A stretch of 64,000 nucleotides of DNA from Parelaphostrongylus tenuis (Eukaryota; Nematoda; Chromadorea; Rhabditida; Metastrongylidae): contig JAHQIW010000787.1 of NCBI GenBank assembly GCA_019055375.1, forward strand, positions 46,444-110,443, given 5' to 3'. How positions within the stretch are numbered: the first letter of the stretch is position 1; each line of letters starts with the position of its first letter. Positions 9,971 to 19,774 of the stretch are shown here, in pieces. The translations under genes and the position numbers were made by a program. Under the pieces are notes generated by a model, which saw nothing but the letters and a program-made list of their open reading frames with translations, ran no database searches and was not told where the DNA came from.

Positions 9971-12900
9971 CACGTGGTCTCCACCGAGGTCGTCCCGTTG
10001 ATCGTCGAGTGGCTCGAGCGGTTACCAGCAATCGCTTCCAGTTTTCCCTGTACGCGTGCACAAGAGTAGCCCAGTGGTCCCGTCACTCCCTATTGCTTCC
10101 ATAGCAAGGATTCGCCTAAGCTTCATATGCCTTCTTCTACAGCTGTTCGCTGGAAGAAATTAGACCAACAGGCTGGGGGTCTTTTTGTAAAGAGCGCGTG
10201 ATGTCCGTAGGCGGAGAAGGAAAGAGTCCGGTAACGGCTCTCGTCCGTTGGTTATTCGTTGAAGCGCATCACGAGCCCGGCCCACCTTATTTCGAATATC
10301 CTGGCGTGTAGAACGGCGTTTCTGATTTTCGACCTTTGACGTAGGTTGGAACTACGATCCTTTCTTTTCATTTGCGATTTACGGGATACTCCTAGCATAG
10401 ACCTTTCGACACGCGTTCGATAACGTCAAGTAATTTTTCCATCCTGCTTACGTAGCGATCAGAATGTTTACTGCTGCTTACGTCCTAAGAAACACGAGGA
10501 TCATGGTTCGAGTCGTAGTTCGGAAAAGATGGTGCGACCGGCGACGATGTTCCTTGTAGGGGTATCTTTATCCTATTTGAACACTCGTTGACTTACATGT
10601 TCGATCTTCTTTTTAAAAACGTTTCCCCAGCCTAAAGCGGGCTCGGATTTCCTTCTCGCATATACACGTCCTATTGCCTGCTAATTTGGAGCTAGGAATG
10701 CCTTCAGTTTCGAATTCATCATGGGGGTCGATTGTTCAACTACCGTTAAATAGATCTTCTACATCTGAACGCAAATCGGAGTATTGCGCGTTCCATTCTA
10801 GATCGTTCAAGTGTGGCAATTTTGAAACCACCTACCGTTACATCATGAACTCATCGTTTTCGTTGGATTTAGTTGAAGGCCAGAGAGACCAATTTTTTCA
10901 CTGAATGGTCAACATTCGTTCTGCTTGGTTTATGCTTGGTGTTATAAGGATGATATCATCAGCAGAGCGAGGATGGTTTGATTATATCGAACGTCAATTT
11001 TTGCTCCCATATCGTTCCATTCTCAATGTTGCATGTTTTTTAGGGTGGCAGAGAATAATTTTAGCAAAATTGTATGGCCTTGTCGAACCCCTCTTCTCAC
11101 GTCAATGGTGATTTGCTGTTGAATGGAGATATTTTGGTCGTGAATTCTTTGTAACGCTCACGAAGGATCATTATGTACCGGAGCACGAACGCCCTGGATA
11201 TCCAGCAGTCTCTATAGCCGCTTCTGTTTCCACTGATTCAAAGGCCTATCTTCAGATCGATGAAAGTGATGACAGAGTGGTTGTTTGTACTCTCGTAAAG
11301 GCTGTCGGTCAGTCTCTGTTAATTTATGTGGATGTGGTCTGTGGTACTAAACTCTTTACGGAACCCTGCTTGTTCACATGGCTCTCCTTCGTCCGTTTGT
11401 TCTGTAAATCCTGTTTAGGATGACTCTAGTAAAGAGTTTAGAGACAACGGACAGCAAGCAGATTGGGCGATAATTGCCTATGTCGTGAAGGTCCCCCTTT
11501 TCGAACAGCAACACAGTCTTACTGGTTTTCCATCGATTGGGAACCTGCATTCTAATAAGGTAGCGAGTGTATAGAAGCCGAGCCAGGAGTGTTGATGAGA
11601 GCTTGCGGTATAGGTTCTTTAGCTGTTCTGGTCTAATCCTGTCTGGTCAGGTGCTGTAAGCTGTTCCTCACGCGCCATATTAGCATGTACGGATTTCGGA
11701 AGGGAGGACCGGTGGAACGACATGTTTCATCCTCTTTCATTTACATGACGATAAGAGGACATGGCCAGTGAAGAGATCCGAGTAGTATTGATTTATGATT
11801 CCCTCCATATCTCTTCTGGAAGCTGCAAGTGTCCCGTGAGGGCATCGGAGTGGAATCATCTTGGTCATATAATTGGCGAAGCCTAGCTGGGCTTTGCGGA
11901 TGCTGTTCCCAACTTCTGCAGCTTTCTACCATAATTGCTGCACGCCTCTCTTTTATTTTTTCTTCTAACGCTATCTCTGCAGCGTTTTTGCAGTATTCGG
12001 ACGTGGGGTTTTCGATTTCCTGTAGCTCGTGCGAGTCCACGTTGACGTATCATCTCGGAGTATCTGCGCAAACAAGCGTTCTGCGTGACCCTAGGACTCT
12101 CGGCTTCCATAACGCTACCGTGAAGATATTCCAGAAGCCGATCGTAATCTTCGTCGATGTGTGACGACAGCGGTATCTTGCCAGAGCCGACTATCGATCT
12201 GAATACATCTCAGTGTAGGGTAGCTCTGAGATTTCGTTTGTCTGAATTTAGCGGCTTTCTCTCCTCTTCGCGAAAACGGAACATTCGCGAAGGAGGCGAC
12301 GGCCTGATCGCGTATAGACTTAGAAACAACAGCGTCATCGGCCAGGCAAACCCTCCAATTTACTAAGGGTAGTCTTTTGGGCTATTTCGTTAGGCTGGTC
12401 TATGTGGTCTATTTCGTTATGGTACTCTCCATTGGAAGACTCCACCGTCCATCGCTGAGAGTGACACTTTTGGAGTTGTCAGTCAGCATGGATGGTTTTG
12501 GTCGTCAACTGATAAACCTCGGATAGGCCTTTTCACCCTGTTCGTTCCATTTTGTTCCGCTGGTCCCCAGTGTGACTTTCTTCAGACTATATTCTAGATC
12601 CATTTTTGCATTGAAATCTCCGTAAGCTTGAAGAATGTCTAATTTTCTCTGAAGAACTTTTCGGAGTGGCCATATAGGACCGCTTCGACTATCGTCTTCG
12701 TCATAGCTTGATGCTGCTGTGTAACAACTAAGGTGGTCAAAACTGGCAAAGAACCCACGTCGTTTGAACGGTAATCGTCCGATACGTGTTGTTATTGTTC
12801 AAGCGATCGATGTTTCATGGTCAAATTCGATCTGACAAGGAACCCCAGCGCCGCTGACACCTCTGCTATCGCATGTCCCATGGAACATTTCTTCTCCGGT

Positions 12901-13532
12901 GTCATAAAGCGTGAAATGATAGCGTCTTCTCGTTTCAGCCAGCCCAATGACCGTCGTGCCCTAACCTTCCTCCTTGAATCAATGAATCTTCTACAACGGA
13001 TTCGTGAGCAGGGATTTTTGCATTGTAGGTACGGAATCATCATTTTAGTCCGTTTCGATCTTGGCAGCATAGTTTGACTCTAAGTTTTAGCAGCCTCTCC
13101 GTACTCGTCCTACCTGGTGCTACCGTACCAGGGCTTTTTCGAGGTTCCGGAATGAGGCCCATATTTCTTACTATTTTTGGCATTTTGATGCTCGCTGCAT
13201 AGTTTGCCAGGCTCAAAACGTGGGAGCTGTGTACTCACGAGTAGCTTGCCAGTCTCTCTCAGAGGAGCGGGAAGAGCTTATTTTGTTACTCCTAACCCCT
13301 CCCTTGTACTTCCCATCTGCTTGATTGGCAGGCTTTTGGCCGACTTGACTCGTAGAAATAGAGTTTTGTCAAGTTGGCGCTGTAGAAGCAGGGAGCTCAT
13401 CCCTGAATCCACCTGCTTTTTTGGTAAGTACAACGGTCGCCTTTGGTCAGCGTTTATTCCCCTATCCACCACATGGGACGCTCCACATGCCCTCGCGACT
13501 AACCGCACAGGCTCCTTAAAGAGGGAGGTCCG
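9971..13532 (-). pseudogene. RTE-type retrotransposon copy B, full-length but decayed
   Basis: The plus-strand sequence follows copy C closely. The C-terminal end is at about 9990-10430 and the RT region at about 10900-11700 (RQGDTIS-equivalent near 11090). The endonuclease region is at about 12050-13070 and includes HAIAEVSAAL, which is shared with copy C. The N-terminal extension and 5' leader run to about 13532. Frameshifts and small deletions are scattered throughout. The 3' end faces that of copy A. The largest open piece on the plus strand (13204-13620) is an antisense shadow of the 5' region. Confidence 0.8.
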
Positions 13533-14230
13533 TGGAAATAAAGGGGGCTACAGAAAACGTGGAGCTGCCGCTAGAGAAGTCCAAAAATTTATGAAGGAGA
13601 GCCGAATAAAACTTTGCTAAATCAAAGGGTTAAGCGACAGCGATTTACCTGCAACGCTGGAAATGGCACCGACAAAACCCTCGGCCTGTTGCGTCGGCAA
13701 ATCACTTGGGTAGCCGACGTGGGATTTCCCCTTGAACGTAGCAATGATGGATATAAATTAACAGGTGTAATTCAAATAAAGGCATAATATTGAAAAAATA
13801 CCAGCCAAAGGGCAATCTAGTGTACAACACCCGCATGATGGGTGGTAATGTCACGTGACTTACAGTGTAAATCGTTCGTCGTCGCCTCTTTTCAGGAAGG
13901 GCACGGCTTCCGAGAGGATTGGCTAAAACACTAAAAGACGACAGACGGTTCTGCCCAGCCGACGAGACTGTAAGGTCGAGACCACGTGTATCGGGCTGTA
14001 ATGACATGTTGGCTCAAATAATAATTATGAGATATATTGAAAATTGAGCGTTCTCTCAATAAAACACTCGAAATAAAGAAATACCTTTGTTTGGCAAGAA
14101 ATATTTGAATGAGAAACAAAACTATATTTCTGCAGCTATAATGGAGTCATTTTGAAAATTAAATACCCGCTTCAAATTCTCTTAATTCAAGCTATCTGAG
14201 GATTATTTAACCTTTTCAAAAGCCCAAGAA

Positions 14231-14296
14231 TTGAGTTGTCCTTGAGGGATTTGAGCCCAAACATTGAGTTATTCTTGAGGGATTTGAACAGGGCAC
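14231..14296 (+). repeat. two-unit tandem duplication, 33 bp
   Basis: Two adjacent 33-bp units both start TTGAGTT and contain CTTGAGGGATTTGA, with a few differences. It is a local duplication with no visible function. Confidence 0.7.
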
Positions 14297-14580
14297 GGAT
14301 AGCGGATAAACTCCAAAAAAAGTTTATAAGAGGTCCTCAAATTGCCTCTTTTGACCTCTATAAACTAGGCAGTAGCTTTCGTAAGATTACAACGATGCTC
14401 GTACACACACTTTCCACCAGATGTAAAGATACCTCATTCAATTTAATTTGGTAAGTTGTAGCTGATAAATGCTGTATTAACCGTTTCAACCAGATTTCAA
14501 GAGCTCATAATAAAGGACGCCGTCGCGATTTCACCAAATGCACAACAAAATCTCATTTATGTCAATAATACGTTTTGTGA

Positions 14581-15044
14581 TCATTTTGCCTCGTTATTTA
14601 GGGTCTGCTCATGATCGTTGCCGCTTTGGATTGTTGAAATAATTCCACTTTTCGTTCTTGGTGTTATACGATGAAGGAAAAAATCTTCCCTTGTTGCTCG
14701 TTCCAACAAAATTTTGCCTGCTGTTTTTCGTTTTTTCATGGGCCCTAACCATCACCTGATAAATCACATACTCCCTCTTCATGAAATTTCCCATCTGATG
14801 TAAACAAACGAAACTGTTTGTTCAGCTTTTTTACTAGTTGCTCTTGCGTTTGGGAATCACCATCCTCCACTAATTTTTGCAATTCTTCTGCTCCGAATTG
14901 TCTGAGTGTATGCTTAGTCTTCTCCCAAAATCTTTTGGCCCATTCGACCTATACGATGAATAACAATAGAGAGACATGATGGCAATACGCGATGTAAATG
15001 AGCAATAGTAACAAGAAACTGAGATAAGCAATGTATTCTGGCAT
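14581..15044 (-). CDS. short membrane-anchored protein model (two or more exons), unassigned
   Basis: On the minus strand an ATG at 15044-15042 opens a hydrophobic N-terminus (MPEYIAYLSFLLLLLIYIAY), typical of a signal peptide or anchor. It runs to a TAG at 14951-14949. The same frame continues at once as a hydrophilic, coding-like stretch (VEWAKRFWEKTKHTLRQFG) to 14756, where a GT follows TCAG. A 38-nt intron ending in CAG joins in frame to 14717-14581, which ends DHEQTLNNEAK and a stop. The open segment is bounded exactly by in-frame stops outside AG and GT, which favours a real exon. The TAG is either a nonsense mutation (pseudogene) or belongs to an unresolved intron. No family is recognised. 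Confidence 0.4.
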
Positions 15045-15247
15045 TCAACCAGAGTCGTAGAAAACATTGATGTAACAGAAACAATCACCCAAGCAGAAGA
15101 GAGTCGTGTAAAACGATGTTGACAAGAAAGTATTCGATGACAACCCGCCGACAGTTTCCCTGTAAACAAACGTGCTCCCATGCTCCTCAACAGATAATTC
15201 AGAGAAACTAATGCAACGAGCGTTGCGCTCCTTAATAATGACGTTAA

Positions 15248-15703
15248 TCAACGAAGAAGTGGAAAGAAAGCTGATACAAGAAGCGGTCCAATTACTCCGA
15301 TGGCTATGTTGATCCAAATAGATTGAAATAAAATTTGATTCAAAACAGATTGATTGACAACGACTATGACAATGATGGCGAACACTGGCGTGACAAAGAG
15401 CGATGGATAAACCGGATTCTGACTGTGACTGCCATTACCGCCTTTCCAATGCCGTATATTACGCTGTGTTGCACAAGTGTCATGATGTTGATGAAAGCAT
15501 AGACTTTGTCGACGCTTCCTCACCAGCTTTGATAAAAGCAGTGCGGGACAGTGAGCAATTGCAGTGCAGTCGCCGTTGGCGAACAGCTCAATACGTGAAG
15601 AATTTGTAAGGAGATATTGTGAAATGGTCGACCTTGTCAACAGTGCCACTAAAGAATATTGGACTCGATCGGCAACGATAACTTCAATCCACAGCAAGGA
15701 CAA
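15248..15703 (-). other. open frame with hydrophobic segment, unassigned
   Basis: A 151-codon minus-strand frame contains a strongly hydrophobic stretch (FVTPVFAIIVIVVV) followed by IGVIGPLLVSAFF before its stop. A plus-strand frame overlaps it at 15403-15609. It could be an upstream exon of the model at 14581-15044 or an unrelated remnant. No splice sites join them convincingly. Confidence 0.25.
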
Positions 15704-15709
15704 AACTAA

Positions 15710-16620
15710 GGATTAGATCTCAAAATGTCGACTTTGAAGAAGATGGAGACTTTGCAATGTTAGTCGATAGAAGGTTTTGGCATTTATCTCGCATGAGCGG
15801 GATAATGAAAAAATTTATTGATTATCATTCTTGGTATTCAGTGTCGACAAACGCCGGCTTTTAAGACATTATCACAAGCAGCATGTATTTCGCTATGACT
15901 CTTCTTTCCAGTGATAACATGGCATCTCACCCCATAATGTTTACTCGTCCTAAATGGGAATGGTTGATTTACATTTATGTGATATCTAAGTGTGAACTGA
16001 GTCATGGTTAAGCTAGTCTGAAACTCCCTAAATTAAAGTAGACATTTAGTCAGAAGCTTTTCAAAAGTAACAAATGCTTATCTATTGGTCACGTGTTTCA
16101 GCACTATCGATAACAGTTCTAGTTTTGCTCCCGATGTGAAAGAAACAAAGGCGTTGAAGCACTGTTTAATTAAATTTGCATAGCATCCCCGTGTGTGATG
16201 AAAATTTGCACAATTATATAGTGATAGTTTCTCTTAGCTTATGGTTGATTATTTTATCCTTTGCCTGGGTGTCTCTTCTTTTTGCAGAATCAGTTGAGCA
16301 TTGATGAACGTGTAAGAAATTTTCTTTTTCACGTAGAGAGGAAGGCTGTGCTACTCCTCCAATTCTGGCACGAAAAGAATAAGGACGATTATATGAGCCA
16401 TTGTTTGCAAAAGAAATGAGCCAGAGTGAGTGAGACTCATCACTAAAGATCAAATATATTGGGATCAATTCATCTACATTTGAGAATTTAGATTCACAAA
16501 AGCGCTCCTGCGATTTCTCCCAACCGCATCAGGTACTACTTCAAAAGATGCATGAAGTTGCTCATTTCACTCACCAATTAGATATTTCTTCAAAACATCG
16601 AAATTTCCTGCTTATCAAGT
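15710..16620. other. no gene recognised
   Basis: AT-rich sequence upstream of the Penelope-like element. No supported feature was found. Confidence 0.4.
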
Positions 16621-16621
16621 G

Positions 16622-16633
16622 ATAACAAGTTTA
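16622..16633 (+). repeat. candidate target-site duplication, left (PLE)
   Basis: ATAACAAGTTTA occurs here and again at 19761-19772, on the two sides of the Penelope-like element. A 12-bp length fits the variable duplications of this class. The right copy overlaps the last three bases of the terminal inverted repeat, so the exact boundary is uncertain. Confidence 0.5.
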
Positions 16634-16685
16634 TTTTGTAATAACTCGACAGACCGACTTTCTCGAAACCTCGGCATGTTGATAA

Positions 16686-16721
16686 TATAAACCTTTGAAA
16701 ATGATAAGAAAAGCTTAGAAA
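16686..16721 (+). repeat. terminal inverted repeat, left (PLE)
   Basis: A 36-bp sequence beginning TATAAACCTTTGAAAATG matches the reverse complement of 19728-19763 without a mismatch. It lies just upstream of the PLE coding region. Confidence 0.85.
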
Positions 16722-16849
16722 CGTATTTTCAGGGACGTATTATCGTTAAGGCAAAAAATCGTCATAACTAGAGAGAAGACCTACTTTCTTAGCCGTTGCA
16801 TAAAAAACAAAGTCATTCCTAATTTATAAAACATAGGAAACTAAATGAA

Positions 16850-17722
16850 ATGTGTGACTTACCAAATGATTCGCACCAAATACTGAACATTCATATGCGT
16901 TTATTACGCATTTGTCTACAGGATACACAAAACCAACTGTTCTCACTTCTGGAAAAATGCGTCTATAAAGAACATTATTGTGTTCAGTATTTGGATAGGA
17001 ATCTTTGGAAAAGAATAGTAGATGAATCTATGTCTATTTGTGACGATATCCGATATGACATAAAATATAGGTTGCGGAGAAAATTCGAAAATCTACTGCG
17101 GGAGCGAAAACCAAGTCTAAATTTAGGCTCAAAAAGTAAAAGAAACCTCGGTTCTGGCAAGTTCGAAGGAGAATCTGATTTGAAAGACGCGCCAAAACCC
17201 TTCAGAGTTACCATATTAGGAGGCATAACCCTCACGGATAGTGCGCAATCACTATTAGAATTGGGGCCAAGCTTTTCCCTAGCTCAACCCCTTTCCAAAA
17301 CATCGCTGCGTACTATCGCATGTAATTTGCACGAAGTCCTAGATCAATTCCGTTATAAAGCGAAACAAGAAAGGTTAGGTCTAGCCCAACGTAGAGAGGC
17401 AACATTACCACCACCTCCTTTAACACGAACGTTCTTCAAACAGCAACAACCTGATAGCGAAATTGACTCAACCTTCCGCATTTTTTCAGACGAACTTTTC
17501 CACGTACTTAATCGCTACCGACAAAACAAATTCAGCTCCAACCTAACCATAAAACAAAAACACGGCATAAAAGAAGTCCGAGAGCTGATAAACTCAAAAA
17601 ACATCCGGTTATCTATTAGCGATAAGGGTGGGGAATTCGTAGTTATTCCTCGTCAGTTGGATGTTGATATAACAGAGAAACATCTCCAGGATGCTTCTCT
17701 CTATCGACCTTTCTCTGAAAAG
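16850..17722 (+). CDS. PLE polyprotein, N-terminal part to RT motif 1 (pseudogene piece)
   Basis: An open frame of 291 codons begins at an ATG at 16850. It carries the PLE N-terminal region, with GITLTDSAQSLLELG at about residues 125-140 followed by a proline-rich stretch (PPPPLTR). It ends in the first RT block, where ISDKGGEFVVI (about residues 259-270) corresponds to the DKG block of PLE reverse transcriptases. A TAA at 17723 ends it, and a further in-frame TAA follows about 70 bases later. The real start may lie elsewhere, because no upstream signal decides it. Confidence 0.8.
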
Positions 17723-18378
17723 TAATATAAATCACAATGCCGAAAATTGAATGAAGAATGGGTCCGGACGGCAAAAGCTGCGGGTTTACAATAATCCCTT
17801 ATCCGTCAACTAAAAATTGAATCACCAACTTGCCCCGTCCTATACACACTCATAAAACACATAAAATTTCTGCTAATGATTTCTGGTCTACCGATCCTTC
17901 CACGTTCAAAGTTAGACCAATCATTAACTGTGTAGGCGGGCCGACGGATAGGATAACACGGTTTCTAGGCCTCATTTTGTCGCAATTACTGAAGTTCATA
18001 CCAACCCACCTTCCCAACACCAATATGTTCCTAGAGCACCTTGAAAATGCGCGTCCAGATCATACGTATGTAATGGAGTCGTTTGATGTTACAACGCACT
18101 ATACAAACGTATCAAATGACGTCGCAATACAAGCCACTCATGAATTACTGATAGAAAACATAGAAAACGTAGATATGTTTGGCTTGTCGGTCCAACAGCT
18201 TGTCACACTCCTCAAGTCATGTTTGAGCTGTTCGGTATTTAGGTGGTCGGGAAAATATTTTGCACAAATTAGAGGGTTGGCAATGGGGCAAAGACTAGCA
18301 CCCAGCTTAGCCATCGCTTTCATGTCAAAAGTGGAAGCTCCAGTTCTCCATCGGCGTCCAATACTCTACTGTCGCTAA
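17723..18378 (+). pseudogene. PLE reverse transcriptase core, frameshifted
   Basis: This piece follows two stops and is shifted by one base near 17850 (one A missing in the IKTHK block). It then reads VRPIINCVGGPTDRI, motif A as SFDVTTHYTNV, and motif B as GLAMGQRLAPSLAIAFM. It stops at a TAA (18376-18378) directly before the catalytic IDD of motif C. One base change would account for that stop. The order and spacing of blocks match PLE reverse transcriptases. The product cannot be made intact from this copy. Confidence 0.85.
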
Positions 18379-19362
18379 ATAGACGATTGTTTTATCATCT
18401 GCTCTACACAAGAGGAGATGGATAATTACTTCGAAATCTTGAACGGACAGTCAGAGTTTATTAAGTTGACGCGAGAACAACAAAATTCAGAGAGCTGGAT
18501 TCCCTTCTTGAACGTTCGAGTTCAACTTAATGAAAATGGCTACAGCACAAAATGGTATCGCAAGCCTAGTAACAAGAACATCTTGGTACATTACCTTTCT
18601 TCCCATCCCTCACATACTAAAAAGGCACTTATCCGAAATATGTATCGAACAGCTGTAAGTGTCTGTACGGGAGACGATGAAAGAAAGGAATCACTAGACT
18701 TAGCGCGAAAAATAGCCATTTCTAATGGGTACAAACAAAAAACACAAACTAACGTTAGGCCCAAAAGGAGCGAAAAGCCTCGCAATGGGAACGACAGGGC
18801 GCCACACCTAAGCAATAAGGTACCTCTTGAACTACCTTTCATAACAGACGAAGTCAGTACCGCTATTAGAAAGTGTCCAAAAAACAGTGGTCTAGAAGAT
18901 TCTGTAGGAATTGTAGAATTTCCGCCTAAAACACTGCGTCGTCAGTTAGTTCGAAACCGCTTGTATGACCGTCTGTGTAATATAAAGGACTGCGTTATTT
19001 GTCCCAACGGTAGAGACGGCGATTGCATGAGCGTAGGTACAATATACCTTATCTCTTGTAAGACATGTGGTGGCGAATATATTGGCGAAACAGGCAGACC
19101 ACTTCACATCCACATTAAAAAACACCTAGACGGAAAAACAAATAAAGACTTAAGTAAACCTCTAGGTACACACAGGATGCAAAGACACAACGATGACGAC
19201 TTCGAGGTAGTAGTCAAAATTTTGGGGCACGAACCTAAAACATCGGCGCGAAAGACCCTTGAAGCTTTCTGGATAAATTCCAGAAACCCGCAAATGAACA
19301 AAAAGGGAGAGTGCCTTAATATGACCAACCACATGGCACCTTATCTCAGATTGATATTCTAG
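18379..19362 (+). CDS. PLE RT C-terminus, thumb and GIY-YIG endonuclease (pseudogene piece)
   Basis: In the same frame as the preceding piece, it opens with IDDCFII (motif C). It continues through FLNVRVQLNENGYSTKWYRKPSN and a basic linker (KRSEKPRNGN). A cysteine-rich patch (CNIKDCVICPNG..CKTC) is followed by the GIY-YIG domain, TIYLIS..GEYIGETGRPL. The arginine expected in the LxxRxxxH motif is a histidine here (LHIHIKKH), a change that should damage nuclease activity. A downstream EAFWI..N block completes the domain. The frame is otherwise open for 314 codons from the ATG at 18418 and ends at 19362. Confidence 0.9.
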   Translation: MDDCFIICSTQEEMDNYFEILNGQSEFIKLTREQQNSESWIPFLNVRVQLNENGYSTKWYRKPSNKNILVHYLSSHPSHTKKALIRNMYRTAVSVCTGDDERKESLDLARKIAISNGYKQKTQTNVRPKRSEKPRNGNDRAPHLSNKVPLELPFITDEVSTAIRKCPKNSGLEDSVGIVEFPPKTLRRQLVRNRLYDRLCNIKDCVICPNGRDGDCMSVGTIYLISCKTCGGEYIGETGRPLHIHIKKHLDGKTNKDLSKPLGTHRMQRHNDDDFEVVVKILGHEPKTSARKTLEAFWINSRNPQMNKKGECLNMTNHMAPYLRLIF

Positions 19363-19522
19363 CATGGGTTCCAGCTGATACCTATCCATAATTTGACCTA
19401 GTGACACGGGGGTCGGGCTCATACGTCACCCTGGCGCTAGCAACATAGGTAGTCCCTGAATTAGATGGTAAGGTGAGTGGTTTCCCCGAATTAGTTATCG
19501 CTTATTAACACCGTAGATTTTC

Positions 19523-19547
19523 AATTTATTTATTTATTTATTTTTTC
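19523..19547 (+). repeat. (TTTA)n short repeat in PLE 3' region
   Basis: A run of TTTA units followed by T and CT tracts lies between the PLE stop codon and its ribozyme-like motif. Confidence 0.7.
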
Positions 19548-19597
19548 TCTCTCACAGTATATAGTCATATAAATAACGCTACAACGATCGATACGTT

Positions 19598-19637
19598 CAG
19601 GCTCTGAAGAAGGCGTATTCGCCGAAACGTCAGCCAC
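19598..19637 (+). ncRNA. hammerhead-like motif of the PLE (family HHR-3)
   Basis: CUGAAGA (19604-19610) fits box 1 CUGANGA. A perfect four-pair GGCG/CGCC hairpin with loop UAUU follows, then GAAA, the tiny self-complementary ACGU, and a GUC cut site. Stem I is GGCU/AGCC. Short stem III hammerheads of this kind are known in PLEs and probably work as dimers. One extra A between box 1 and stem II departs from the canonical core, and all three copies in this window share an extra base there. Activity is therefore uncertain. Confidence 0.6.
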
Positions 19638-19727
19638 AAGCAAACGCGAAAACCCATCGACCGGAAAGAAGAGCAATCGATTGGGGAAAAAGATACCAAC
19701 CTCGTGAAGCTCTAAATAAAGATTAGT

Positions 19728-19772
19728 TTTCTAAGCTTTTCTTATCATTTTCAAAGGTTTATAACAAGTTTA
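19728..19772 (-). repeat. terminal inverted repeat, right, and candidate right target duplication (PLE)
   Basis: 19728-19763 is the reverse complement of 16686-16721. ATAACAAGTTTA at 19761-19772 repeats 16622-16633. Together they mark the right edge of the PLE insertion. Confidence 0.75.
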
Positions 19773-19774
19773 GT

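Larger units (their letters stand above)
16634..19763 (+). mobile_element. Penelope-like retroelement (EN+ PLE), about 3.1 kb
   Basis: The unit holds one long coding region (RT followed by a GIY-YIG endonuclease), a 3' hammerhead-like motif at 19598-19637, and a 36-bp perfect terminal inverted repeat at 16686-16721 and 19728-19763. PLEs are known for RT plus GIY-YIG, hammerhead motifs and inverted-tail structures, so identity is firm. Fifty-two bases lie between the left candidate duplication and the left inverted repeat. The coding region carries stops and a frameshift, so this copy is dead. The perfect match of the inverted repeats suggests it is not very old. Confidence 0.85.

Noticed and set aside
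13204..13620. 138-codon plus-strand frame, among the longest here
   Set aside because: It is the antisense of the 5' region of RTE copy B. The matching sense region is conserved in copies A and C.
16622..19772. PLE as a DNA transposon because of its terminal inverted repeats
   Set aside because: The coding content is RT plus GIY-YIG, and inverted tails are known for Penelope-like elements.
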